A DNA stretch of 64,000 nt from CBDFHC01 sp965247585 (GTDB lineage: Bacteria; Chloroflexota; Dehalococcoidia; Lucifugimonadales; GCA-2712585): positions 1 to 64,000 of the forward strand of contig CBDFHC010000004.1 of the NCBI GenBank assembly GCA_965247585.1, written 5' to 3'. The position numbers and the translations under genes are program-made. The notes below the pieces were generated by a model, which worked only from the letters and a program-made list of their open reading frames with translations, was not told the DNA's origin and searched no databases. Every line of letters starts with the position of its first letter. Positions within the stretch are counted from its first letter, which is position 1. Shown piece by piece: positions 55,308 through 63,552 of this stretch.

Positions 55308-57101
55308 ATGCAAAACGCCGAAACTGTATTGAACGTCATACGCGAACGCGGAGAACGAGGATTGCCGCTGGAGAACATCTATCGGCTGCTTTACAACCGG
55401 AACCTGTACCTGCGGGCCTACGGTCGTCTCTACTCAAACCAGGGAGCGATGACCAAGGGAACCACCGCAGAGACCGTGGACGGTATGTCACTGGCGAAGA
55501 TCGACCGCATCATCGAAGCCCTGCGCTACGAGCGGTTCCGGTGGACGCCGGTGCGACGGGTCAACATTCCCAAGCCTAACGGCAAGACCCGCGCCTTGGG
55601 CCTACCAACATGGACGGACAAACTGCTGCAAGAGGTCATCCGGATGCTTCTGGAAGCCTACTATGAGCCGCAGTTTTCCGACCGCTCCCACGGCTTCCGA
55701 CCCGACCGGGGATGCCACACCGCCTTGAGCGAGGTGGCACACAACTGGACCGGTGTCCGCTGGTTCATCGAGGGCGACATCAAAGGGTGCTTTGACAACA
55801 TTGACCACGAGGTCATGCTGTCGGTACTCGGCGAGAAGCTCCACGACAACCGATTTCTCAACCGGCTCAAGTACCTACTGAAAGCAGGCTACATGGAGGA
55901 CTGGAAGTATGGCCACACGTTGAGCGGTACCCCGCAAGGCGGCGTGGTCAGCCCCATCCTCTCCAACATCTACCTAGACCGGTTGGACAAGTTTGTCGAG
56001 AACGTGCTCATACCAGCCCACACCCGAGGCACAAAGCGAAGGCGTAACCACACCCGGGGAGCGCTAAGTACCCGTCTGGCTTATCACAGGAAGAAGGGGA
56101 ATCCCCAACTGCTGGCGGCACAGCTGCGCAAAGAGATGCAGCAACTGCCTTACGGTGACCCCTACGACCCTGAATACCGGCGGCTGCGATACGTTCGCTA
56201 CGCGGACGACTTCGTGCTGGGCTTCATCGGGCCAAAAGCCGAAGCCGGGCAGATAAAGGAGTCCCTGGAGACGTTCCTGCGCGACACGCTCAAGCTGGAG
56301 CTATCGAAGGACAAGACTCTCATAACCCATGCCACCAGCCAGGCGGCACGGTTCCTCGGCTATGAACTCGTGAACCAACAGGCCAACGACAAGCACGACC
56401 ATCTCGGTCGACGCGGCATCAATGGCAACATCGGATTGCGAGTTCCCGCCAAAGTCATCGAGCAACACTGCCAAGCCCACATGCGCAACGGCAAACCGAC
56501 ACACCGCAACGAACTGCTGGCCGATGATGATTACACCATCGTAAGCCGGTATCAAGCGGAGTTCCGGGGCGTCGTCCAGTACTACCTTCCGGCCTACAAC
56601 GTCTCCCAATTCAGGAGACTGCAATGGGTCATGGGGAAGTCGCTGGCTAAGACCCTCGCAGGCAAGCACAAATCCACCGCTCGCAAAATGTTCCGGCGCT
56701 ACAAGAGCACCGTACAGACAGAGCATGGGGAAAGGGCATGCCTCCAGGTCGTAGTACAGCGGGGCAATGGGAAACGCCCACTGGTGGCACGGTTCGGTGG
56801 CATACCCCTGAAGCGGAACCGGCAGGCCGTCCTCGTAGACCAAACGCCCACACGGAACAGGTTTGAATGCAACGAGCTGATACAGAGGCTCCTAGCGGAC
56901 ACATGCGAGCTATGCGGGTCAACGGAGGACATCAACGTCCACCACGTCCGCGCGCTCCGCGACCTCAACGTGAAAGGCCAGCGGTCAAAGCCAACGTGGG
57001 CACAAGTCATGGCAGCCCGACGGCGCAAGACCCTCGTGGTCTGTCGTCCCTGTCACCTGACCGTTCACGGCGGCAGTTGGAACCCGCGTAAGCAGACCTA
57101 A
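55308..57101 (+). CDS. ltrA: Group II intron reverse transcriptase/maturase with HNH endonuclease
   Basis: A complete 597-residue intron-encoded protein. RT motifs appear in order: 'VRRVNIPKPNGKTRALGLPT', 'SHGFRPDRGCHTAL', 'FIEGDIKGCFDNIDH', 'GTPQGGVVSPILSNIYLDRL' and the catalytic 'VRYADDFVLGF'. The maturase domain is near 'VVQYYLPAYNVSQFRRLQWV'. The C-terminal HNH has 'CELCGSTEDINVHHVRALRD' and 'CRPCHLTVHG'. The protein aids splicing and mobilises the intron by target-primed reverse transcription. I start at ATG 55308 after GAGAGG rather than an upstream GTG. The frame is intact, so the intron may be mobile. Confidence 0.93.
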   Translation: MQNAETVLNVIRERGERGLPLENIYRLLYNRNLYLRAYGRLYSNQGAMTKGTTAETVDGMSLAKIDRIIEALRYERFRWTPVRRVNIPKPNGKTRALGLPTWTDKLLQEVIRMLLEAYYEPQFSDRSHGFRPDRGCHTALSEVAHNWTGVRWFIEGDIKGCFDNIDHEVMLSVLGEKLHDNRFLNRLKYLLKAGYMEDWKYGHTLSGTPQGGVVSPILSNIYLDRLDKFVENVLIPAHTRGTKRRRNHTRGALSTRLAYHRKKGNPQLLAAQLRKEMQQLPYGDPYDPEYRRLRYVRYADDFVLGFIGPKAEAGQIKESLETFLRDTLKLELSKDKTLITHATSQAARFLGYELVNQQANDKHDHLGRRGINGNIGLRVPAKVIEQHCQAHMRNGKPTHRNELLADDDYTIVSRYQAEFRGVVQYYLPAYNVSQFRRLQWVMGKSLAKTLAGKHKSTARKMFRRYKSTVQTEHGERACLQVVVQRGNGKRPLVARFGGIPLKRNRQAVLVDQTPTRNRFECNELIQRLLADTCELCGSTEDINVHHVRALRDLNVKGQRSKPTWAQVMAARRRKTLVVCRPCHLTVHGGSWNPRKQT

Positions 57102-57109
57102 CCACTGGA

Positions 57110-57143
57110 GAGCCGGATGCGGTGAAAGCCGCACGTCCGGTTC
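57110..57143 (+). ncRNA. Group II intron domain V (second intron)
   Basis: A 34-nt hairpin, GAGCCGGATGCGGTGAAAG then CCGCACGTCCGGTTC, with the GAAA tetraloop. It is followed by a domain VI-like hairpin ending at the inferred 3' splice site. Confidence 0.9.
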
Positions 57144-57206
57144 GGAGGGGGGCCGACGGAAAAGTGCTCCGGGTAACCGGAGTAACTCGCCGGCGGCCTA
57201 CCCTAC

Positions 57207-57574
57207 ACGTGGCCGACCACTTGTCCTGGGACGAACCGGCTTTCGTTGACGAGACCTGCTACCTGCTGCCCGCCCCAACGCTCCAGCGCCCGGACCTGCT
57301 GACCACTCTACCGGACACCCCTCCGGACGTGGACTGCGCCGCGGCCCTGGACCTCACCGACCAGGACCCTACCATCAACCAGATGATGGCGTCGCTGGTA
57401 ATACAGATCGTCCGGCGGATGGTGGCGGGCACCTGCCCTTTCATGGGTCTCTATCTGGACATGGAGCTGGGCACCGTCACCCCAACCTACGCTACCCCCG
57501 AGGCGGTGGAGCGGGTGATGGGGTCGAACTCCGAGGACGGGGAAGGGCCATTTGACGCCCTGGAGGGGGGATAA
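57207..57574 (+). CDS. PRTRC-like ThiF/E1 protein, exon 2
   Basis: The frame from 57209 continues the ThiF protein: 'VADHLSWDEPAFVDETCYLL', 'DCAAALDLTDQDPTINQMMA', then a C-terminal segment with 'GLYLDMELGTVTPTYATPEA', ending at TAA. Joined to exon 1 it makes a protein of about 278 residues, the usual size for a PRTRC ThiF protein. Without splicing this part has no start of its own. Confidence 0.8.
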
Positions 57575-57632
57575 GGTTTAAAGGCCCGAGCTCAGGACGT
57601 AGCCAGAGAAAGAACCAAGGAGAAGAGAAGTC

Positions 57633-58079
57633 ATGCCTAATAAGAATGAAACGGGAGTATCCCGCGAAGATGCCCGGAACGCCGAAGAGGCTCTCTTCGG
57701 CGATATGGCAGACGACCCGGCCGACGGGCAAGAAGCCAAGAGCAAAACCGACAAGGGGCCGCAAGGGTAGGACGTCGCCGAGCAACAGGCCGGTCCGCCA
57801 GAGGACTTGAAGGTCGTCGTGTCCATCGGAGAAGGCAGGGCCACTATCGGGGTGCAGCAGCCCTCGTCGGACCCGTATATCGAGTCGTTTGACGACCGAG
57901 GTGTATCCGAACTGGCTCAGGAGGTTCCCTTGATGCTGGAAAGGGCGAGAGCAAGGTGGGAAGACGCTCCTAGACATCCCGCTCACGCGCGACCCGCTTC
58001 CCCGGCTCGGCGTCGGCGCAGCCGTGAACAAGGGTCGACGCAGGACTCAACAGCCGAGGAAGAGGCAGCCCAAGACTAG
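57633..58079 (+). pseudogene. Small protein gene downstream of ThiF, split by an in-frame TAG
   Basis: An ATG at 57633 with AGGAG upstream opens a frame of 45 codons ('NETGVSREDARNAEEALFGD') ending at TAG 57768-57770. The same frame continues as credible protein ('LKVVVSIGEGRATIGVQQPS') to 58079. The whole would be about 148 residues, acidic first and Arg-rich at the end. It may belong to the JAMM/ThiF cluster; I cannot name a family. It is either a pseudogene or needs stop read-through or internal initiation. Confidence 0.5.
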
Positions 58080-58094
58080 CCCGAGACGCTGAGG

Positions 58095-58178
58095 CTGTCG
58101 CTCCTAGCCGGACCTTGAATAGCCAGGCCCGCCTAGGAGCGACAGGGCAGGTGGTTGTCACCAGGACGGCCACCTGCC
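58095..58178 (+). promoter_or_regulatory. Two tandem strong stem-loops
   Basis: Stem 1 is CTGTCGCTCCTAG (58095-58107) with CTAGGAGCGACAG (58133-58145). Stem 2 is GGCAGGTGG (58146-58154) with CCACCTGCC (58170-58178). They are directly adjacent and follow the stop of the 57633 gene. No long T run follows, so they may stabilise RNA or be recombination-related. Confidence 0.5.
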
Positions 58179-58260
58179 CTCTGCGGCCGCATGTATCGGG
58201 GCTTTTTGCATTTCGGTCTGGAACCCGGGGAGGCGCCCCGGGATCGGACGGGGTGGAAAT

Positions 58261-58470
58261 GTGCGCCATGGTTCGGATCGGTTCTGGGGCCTCAATGGAG
58301 GAGCAATCGCCTTCTGTCGATATCTGGGGCGTTTTCGCGTTTTCGGGACGACACGTGCCATGCAGTGGGAACGGCGCCAGCGCCCCCAGCCAGCGTCACT
58401 GTCGCTGTTCGAGTGGGCGGTCGGTCCCGAGGAAGTGCGAGAGGAGGAGTTGGTCGGCACTAGACGCTGA
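58261..58470 (+). pseudogene. Possible second copy of the small gene found at 35411
   Basis: The end of this frame ('SLFEWAVGPEEVREEELVG') resembles the end of the 35411-35539 remnant and lies directly before the same double-hairpin terminator. The upstream part looks frameshifted. Low confidence that any protein is made. Confidence 0.3.
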
Positions 58471-58483
58471 CTTGTGCAAAACA

Positions 58484-58545
58484 GGGGCAGCTACCGTTTG
58501 AGGACGATAGCTGCCCCGGCCTACCCATATGTGAGGTCTTTTTTT
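58484..58545 (+). terminator. Recurring double-hairpin terminator element
   Basis: GGGGCAGCTACCG (58484-58496) pairs with CGATAGCTGCCCC (58505-58517) with one mismatch. Then come CCCATATGTGAGGTC and T7 (58539-58545). It is the plus-strand counterpart of the element at 35333-35399. Confidence 0.65.
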
Positions 58546-58757
58546 GTTGTCCATCAGAGTACGTGGTCGGCAGAAACGCTTCGGTCTATGACGAATAGGG
58601 AGCACGAGAAGAGACCAAATCGAGGTCCCCCTTCATGTGTCCGATGCCAACCACCGTTTCCTCAGCTGTCTGACGCTGCGGCTGGATAAACCCAAGGAAA
58701 ACTGTGGAAGGTGCCTCACCATTGCAAAACATACCGTGAATGCCTATCATGGTGCCT

Positions 58758-58961
58758 ATGGCGAATGATACACTTCTCCGCATTGTTGGGCCAAGCCTTC
58801 AGGACCGTCTCCGGGTCATGCCTGCGGTGGTGGTGACCGGAGCCCGTCAGACGGGGAAGAGCACCCTAGCCCGGGAGCTTATGCCGGGCGGACGGTGCTT
58901 CCTCTCCCTGGACGACCTCGACGTGGTAGATGCAGCCGCCGCGATCCCGAGGCGGATCTAG
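58758..58961 (+). pseudogene. N-terminal fragment of a DUF4143-type ATPase
   Basis: 'RVMPAVVVTGARQTGKSTLA' contains a Walker A motif, followed by 'CFLSLDDLDVVDAAAA'. This is the start of the AAA-like ATPases annotated with DUF4143 (usually about 400 residues). The frame stops after 68 residues and the rest is missing. Confidence 0.75.
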
Positions 58962-59077
58962 AGAAGGCAGCGGCATAGATGTGTTCAACAGGATGGCGCT
59001 CTCTCTTACACTACTTTACGGGACGTGACCCATCAGGAGACGAATAACCAAAACCGATGTCGTTGTCAGGAGGCAAG

Positions 59078-60145
59078 ATGGACAGGTACGTACGTTTACC
59101 CGCTGGGATGGTAGTAGTTGTCGCGCTGCTAGCCATGGCTGCGTGTGGAGGCAACGAAGGAGAGGCCCGAGAGAATACGCTTGATGAGATCCTCGATCGA
59201 GGACACCTCGTCTGTGGCATCAAAGCTGACACCCCAGGCTTCGGCGTGCTCAACCCGGACGGCACGGCCCAAGGTAACGACGTGGAGTATTGCCACGCGA
59301 TGGCCGCGGCTGTCTTCGGAGACAGGAACAAGGTCGAGTTCAAGGAGGCCACCTCCGCCAACCGCTTCGAGCTGCTCGCCGCGAAAGAGATCGACGTGCT
59401 CATCCGCACAACCACTTGGACCGCCAGCCGCGACACCGACCTCAACGTCGCCTTCGCGCCCACCACCTTCTACGACGGCACCGGCATCATGGTGAAGGCG
59501 AGCGCCGGACTGTCCAGCGCTAAGGAGCTCGACGGGGCCACTATCTGCATCCTGGACGGCACCAGCACCCAGGGTGCCGTCTCCGACTTCTTCTCCGAAC
59601 AGGGGCTCACCTACTCTGAGCTCACCTTCCAGGCCAACCCGGAGCTCCGCGGAGCGTTTATCAACGATCAGTGTGACGCCTGGTCCTCCGATAAATCACA
59701 GCTGGGCGCCCACCAGTTCACCCTGAAGGCCGACGGGATCGACGCCGTCGTGCTCCCCGAGACGCTCTCCAAAGAACCTCTCGGTCCGAGTGTACGCGAC
59801 TACGACTCGGAGTGGGAAGATGTGGTGCGCTGGGTAGTGAATGGCATGATCATCGCCGAAGAGCAGGGGGTCACCTCGGATAATATCGGTCAGATGGCGG
59901 CGAACCCGCCGAACAATACAGTGGCCCGTCTCCTGGGAGTGGGATTCGACGGCGGCCCTCCTACCAACCTGGGCATCGGACACGACAAGATCGCCAGCAC
60001 CTTCATGCAGAGCGTGATCGATCAGGTCGGCAACTACGGTGAGGTCTACAGCCTTACGCTCGAGCAGGTAGGACTCACCCGTGCCGGATCGTTGAACGCC
60101 TCCTATCTAGACGGCGGACTGATCTACGCCCCGCCGATGCGCTAA
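59078..60145 (+). CDS. aapJ: Polar amino-acid ABC transporter, substrate-binding lipoprotein
   Basis: The ATG at 59078 follows AGGAGG. A lipoprotein signal ends 'LLAMAAC'. The mature protein has the type II periplasmic-binding fold of the AapJ group: 'HLVCGIKADTPGFGVLNPDG', 'NRFELLAAKEIDVLIRTTTW', 'AFAPTTFYDGTGIMVK' and a late 'VRWVVNGMIIAEEQGV'. It captures amino acids outside the membrane and hands them to the two permeases encoded next. The AapJ group usually has broad L-amino-acid specificity. It is the first gene of a four-gene operon and is separated from the next by a hairpin. Confidence 0.93.
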   Translation: MDRYVRLPAGMVVVVALLAMAACGGNEGEARENTLDEILDRGHLVCGIKADTPGFGVLNPDGTAQGNDVEYCHAMAAAVFGDRNKVEFKEATSANRFELLAAKEIDVLIRTTTWTASRDTDLNVAFAPTTFYDGTGIMVKASAGLSSAKELDGATICILDGTSTQGAVSDFFSEQGLTYSELTFQANPELRGAFINDQCDAWSSDKSQLGAHQFTLKADGIDAVVLPETLSKEPLGPSVRDYDSEWEDVVRWVVNGMIIAEEQGVTSDNIGQMAANPPNNTVARLLGVGFDGGPPTNLGIGHDKIASTFMQSVIDQVGNYGEVYSLTLEQVGLTRAGSLNASYLDGGLIYAPPMR

Positions 60146-60168
60146 GAGCGCTTTCTGACAAGGACGAA

Positions 60169-60200
60169 ACGTATGGGCGGGCATACCCCTGCCCATACGT
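60169..60200 (+). promoter_or_regulatory. Hairpin between the binding-protein gene and the permease genes
   Basis: ACGTATGGGC and GCCCATACGT form a 10-bp stem, with no T run after it. Such hairpins often protect the upstream message or partly terminate transcription, giving more binding protein than permease. Confidence 0.6.
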
Positions 60201-60224
60201 TGGATTTCGTGTGATTGCTAGGCG

Positions 60225-61391
60225 ATGATGCAGCGCCTGAAAGACATCAGGTTCAAGAGACGCTCGCGCTACCTCGCGGTCAATCTAATCGTCGGTGCCG
60301 CTTCCGGGATCGTTGTGGGCTACGTCGGCTATTCCATAGCCATCAACCTCTTCGATTTCGACTTCCTCTTCGGGCCTTACGGCAGTCCGGACCGCAGCTC
60401 GATCTTCCAGTTCCTGGACGTAGAGGCGAGCGACCCGAGATGGCTGGGGATGCTCAAAGGTGCTGGCAACACTATAGCAGTTGTGGTCTTTGCCATCTTC
60501 CTTTCCTCCATGTTGGGCCTGGCCGTTGGCGTGGCCCGACTCTCCTCCAATCCCATGGTCAACCGGCTGGGCAAGCTCTACGTCGACCTGTTCAGGAACC
60601 TGCCCCTGCTGCTGATCATGTTCTTCTTCGCCTTCGCGGTGTCCAGGAGACTGCCCAAGATAGAGGAGCGCTCAGGGTGGAGCGGTCTCCTCTACATCAG
60701 CAACCGCGGGCTGGCCATCCCCTGGCTCGAGACCGCCAATTCGCTCTGGTGGCTGTGGCCCGTGGCGTTGCTCGGCGCCGCCACGGGCGCGTGGCTCGTG
60801 AGGAGGAGCCGTGCCCGCAGGGAGGCCAAGACGGGCGAGAGCCTGCGCCCCAATGTGTGGGGAACAGCGGTCTTTGTGCTCATAGGAGCGGTGGCATACG
60901 CCGCACTGCTCTTCCCGGTGCGCCTAACTCTTCCTGACGTGACTCAATCGGCGTCCGGGTTCTTCTCGTATACCGGTGGCAATCTGCTCGGGTTGGGTTA
61001 TCTGAGCGCGCTGGTGTCGCTCACCCTCTACTTAAGCGCCTACATCGCTGAGATCGTGCGTGGCTCGCTCCAGGCGGTTCCCCACGGCCAGACCGAAGCC
61101 TCCGCATCTCTTGGACTATCAACGTACCAGCGCTTCTCGCTGATCATCCTGCCCCAGGCCCTGCGGATCATGATTCCTTCTTTGAACAACGAATACCAAA
61201 ACGCCAACAAGGACTCGACGCTTGCGCATGCCATAGCCTACGGCGAGATAGTCCTGATATCCAATAGGATCATCAACAACACCGGGAACCTCCTGCAGAC
61301 ATACCTGTTCATATTCTTCGTTTTCGTCATCACGAACCTCATCATCTCGCTGATCATGAATGCGATTAACCGAAAAGTCCAGATCAGATGA
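60225..61391 (+). CDS. aapQ: Polar amino-acid ABC transporter permease (AapQ type)
   Basis: An integral membrane protein of 388 residues with the HisM/AapQ permease signature: 'LGLAVGVARLSSNPMVNRLG' early, and the EAA loop 'YIAEIVRGSLQAVPHGQTEA' followed by 'ASLGLSTYQRFSLIILPQAL'. The length, with an insert between the first helices and the core, is typical of AapQ. It forms a heterodimeric channel with AapM. Its stop overlaps the start of aapM (ATGA). The start is ATG 60225 or 60228. Confidence 0.92.
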   Translation: MMQRLKDIRFKRRSRYLAVNLIVGAASGIVVGYVGYSIAINLFDFDFLFGPYGSPDRSSIFQFLDVEASDPRWLGMLKGAGNTIAVVVFAIFLSSMLGLAVGVARLSSNPMVNRLGKLYVDLFRNLPLLLIMFFFAFAVSRRLPKIEERSGWSGLLYISNRGLAIPWLETANSLWWLWPVALLGAATGAWLVRRSRARREAKTGESLRPNVWGTAVFVLIGAVAYAALLFPVRLTLPDVTQSASGFFSYTGGNLLGLGYLSALVSLTLYLSAYIAEIVRGSLQAVPHGQTEASASLGLSTYQRFSLIILPQALRIMIPSLNNEYQNANKDSTLAHAIAYGEIVLISNRIINNTGNLLQTYLFIFFVFVITNLIISLIMNAINRKVQIR

Positions 61392-62731
61392 CTACATCTG
61401 CAGCTTATCGCTCCATCGTCTCCAGCTGTCTGACCTGGGCAAGGACAAACCTGTTCAATTCATGGCGTAACTCCGTCCTCAGCTTAGCCACCATAGCGGC
61501 TGGCGGTATCGCCGGATTCCTGATGCTGAGGTTCGTTCTGTTCCAGGCCAACTGGGGCCTCGTCGCGATCAACCGAAAGCTGTTCTTCGTCGGCAGTTAT
61601 CCTGCGGAGGACACCTTCCGGATATGGATATCTCTCTTCATCGTCGTAATTCTGGTTGCCCTTACCTATGGCGTCTGGATCGGAAGATTGCGGCCCTACA
61701 TAGTGGCGATCGGTGTGGTGGCGGTGATAACTCTCACACTCGGCCTGGGGACCGATCTGCAGATCCAGGAGGGACAGTACACCCAAGAGATACAGTCCGC
61801 GGGACAGACCGCAATCGTGAGCGGTGTCCACAGAGAACTGGTGTGGGAGCGTGGCTGGGCACCCCGCTGGCTCTACTCGCTCTCACTGGGACTCGCAATC
61901 CCGTTCGGTACATCTTGGCTGCTACTCGCTGGGCTCTTTGCGGTCCTGATAGGAGGAGCCTGGGCGGGCAGGCGCCTCTCCAGATGGAGAAGCAATCCGA
62001 TACTGCTTCAGGCGATCGGCGCAGCGTGGGTCCTGCTCATCCCGATGATCGTCTTGCTCCAGTTGGGGGTGTCCAGCAGCCACTGGGAGAGCGCATTCCT
62101 CGACCTGCTGGTGTTTGCCGTGGGGGGATTCTTCTCCTTCTTCATCGGTCTCGGACTGGCGTTGGGCCGCACCTCTCCGTACTGGACTATACGGTTCTCC
62201 GCCGTCGGCTACATCGAGGTCGTGCGCGCTGCCCCGCTGCTCGTCTGGCTACTGTTCGCCACGTTCCTCGATGACGAGTTCGGACCTATCGGCGAAGCGT
62301 TCAGCAACATCGACCTCGTATATCGAGTCATGATCGTTTTTGCCTTCTTCGGCGGGGCCTACATCGCTGAGGTTTTGCGAGGCGGACTCCAGTCCATACC
62401 GCGTGGCCAGCATGAGGCGTCTGAGGCGATAGGTCTTTCCGCGGCGCAGAAGTACATCTTCATCATCCTGCCGCAAGCGATCAGGGCGGTTATCCCGGCA
62501 ATTATCGGGCGCTTCATCGCCCTATGGAAAGATACAGCGCTACTCGCCGCAATATCGCTCGTCAACACACTGGAAAAAGCGAAAAAAATCCTCGGGGGCC
62601 AGACGGACATAGCGGAGGGCGCCTTCTTCGAGATATATATTGTGGTAGGGCTCATATACTGGCTGGTTTCGTATCTGTTATCCCGGCTTGGCGGGGCGGC
62701 GGAAACCCGATTAGGACTGGGCACCAGATAA
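61388..62731 (+). CDS. aapM: Polar amino-acid ABC transporter permease (AapM type)
   Basis: A 447-residue membrane protein with extra N-terminal helices, as usual for AapM. It has the EAA loop 'YIAEVLRGGLQSIPRGQHEA' followed by 'EAIGLSAAQKYIFIILPQAI', and 'RFIALWKDTALLAAISLVNT' near the end. It partners with AapQ in the membrane. The 4-base overlap with aapQ indicates coupled translation. Confidence 0.92.
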   Translation: MTTSAAYRSIVSSCLTWARTNLFNSWRNSVLSLATIAAGGIAGFLMLRFVLFQANWGLVAINRKLFFVGSYPAEDTFRIWISLFIVVILVALTYGVWIGRLRPYIVAIGVVAVITLTLGLGTDLQIQEGQYTQEIQSAGQTAIVSGVHRELVWERGWAPRWLYSLSLGLAIPFGTSWLLLAGLFAVLIGGAWAGRRLSRWRSNPILLQAIGAAWVLLIPMIVLLQLGVSSSHWESAFLDLLVFAVGGFFSFFIGLGLALGRTSPYWTIRFSAVGYIEVVRAAPLLVWLLFATFLDDEFGPIGEAFSNIDLVYRVMIVFAFFGGAYIAEVLRGGLQSIPRGQHEASEAIGLSAAQKYIFIILPQAIRAVIPAIIGRFIALWKDTALLAAISLVNTLEKAKKILGGQTDIAEGAFFEIYIVVGLIYWLVSYLLSRLGGAAETRLGLGTR

Positions 62732-62759
62732 CGGACCAGGCTATAGAGAGGACCGGCAC

Positions 62760-63512
62760 ATGGCCAAGCAGAGTGGCAAAGAGATACTCCGCCTAGAGAA
62801 AGTGGTGAAACGCTACGGCGATTTCACTGCTCTGAAAGAAGTCGACGTCTCAGTGATCAAGGGCGAGGTCGTCGTCATCATCGGGCCTTCTGGCTCAGGC
62901 AAATCGACCCTGCTCAGGACCATAAATCAGCTCGAGCGACACGATTCCGGCCGGATCGTCGTTGACGGCGTCGAGCTGACGGACGACGCCCGCACTCTCG
63001 CCAAGATACGGGCCGACACGGGGATGGTCTTTCAGCAGTTCAACCTCTTCCCGCACCTCACCGTCATGCGCAACATAACACTCGCGCCGCAGAAGGTCCG
63101 CCATATGCCGCAGAAGCAGGCGGAGGAGCTCGCGCTCCAACTGCTGCGCCGCGTAGGTATACCTGAACAGGCGGAGAAATACCCCGGCCAACTCTCAGGC
63201 GGCCAGCAGCAGCGCGTCGCCATCGCCCGCGCTCTCGCGATGAACCCCAAGCTGATGATGTTCGACGAGCCCACCTCCGCGCTCGACCCGGAGATGATCA
63301 ACGAGGTCCTCAAGGTGATGGGCGAGTTGGCTGCGTCCGGTATGACCATGATCTGCGTTACCCACGAGATGAGCTTCGCAAGGAACGTCGCCGACCGCGT
63401 GATCTTCATGGATGAGGGCGAGATAGTCGAAGTCGGAACCTCTGAAGAGTTCTTCACCAGCCCGCGAGAGTCCCGCACCAAACTCTTTCTAAGCAAGATC
63501 CTCACCCACTAA
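62760..63512 (+). CDS. aapP: Polar amino-acid ABC transporter ATP-binding protein
   Basis: The 250-residue ATPase has Walker A 'IGPSGSGKSTLLRTIN', Q-loop 'GMVFQQFNLFPHLTV', signature 'LSGGQQQRVAIARAL', Walker B 'LMMFDEPTSALDP' and the H-loop 'ICVTHEMSFAR'. All residues needed for ATP hydrolysis are present. It powers uptake by the AapQM channel. It is the last gene of the operon; TTTGCTAC and GTAGCAAA just after its stop could form a weak hairpin. Confidence 0.95.
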   Translation: MAKQSGKEILRLEKVVKRYGDFTALKEVDVSVIKGEVVVIIGPSGSGKSTLLRTINQLERHDSGRIVVDGVELTDDARTLAKIRADTGMVFQQFNLFPHLTVMRNITLAPQKVRHMPQKQAEELALQLLRRVGIPEQAEKYPGQLSGGQQQRVAIARALAMNPKLMMFDEPTSALDPEMINEVLKVMGELAASGMTMICVTHEMSFARNVADRVIFMDEGEIVEVGTSEEFFTSPRESRTKLFLSKILTH

Positions 63513-63552
63513 TTTGCTACTCCAACCCAATCTCCCCTGTAGCAAAGGGCTA

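Larger units (their letters stand above)
54298..57206 (+). mobile_element. Group II intron inserted in the ThiF gene
   Basis: The intron begins GTGCGCC at 54298, matching the GTGYG consensus, and ends at CCCTAC (57201-57206) after domains V and VI. Removing it joins GGC-A to AC-GTG and gives the natural ThiF sequence 'GQVLVGNVADHLSWDEP'. It encodes a complete reverse transcriptase. A perfect 17-bp stem (54551-54567 with 54579-54595) lies in the domain I region. It also holds a membrane-protein gene on the other strand. Boundaries are inferred from consensus ends and frame restoration. Confidence 0.82.

Noticed and set aside
52654..57770. Possible recoding of TAG as a sense codon, from two in-frame TAGs
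   Set aside because: TAG is used as the normal stop in other intact genes here (for example at 20676), and both affected genes lie in decaying mobile DNA.
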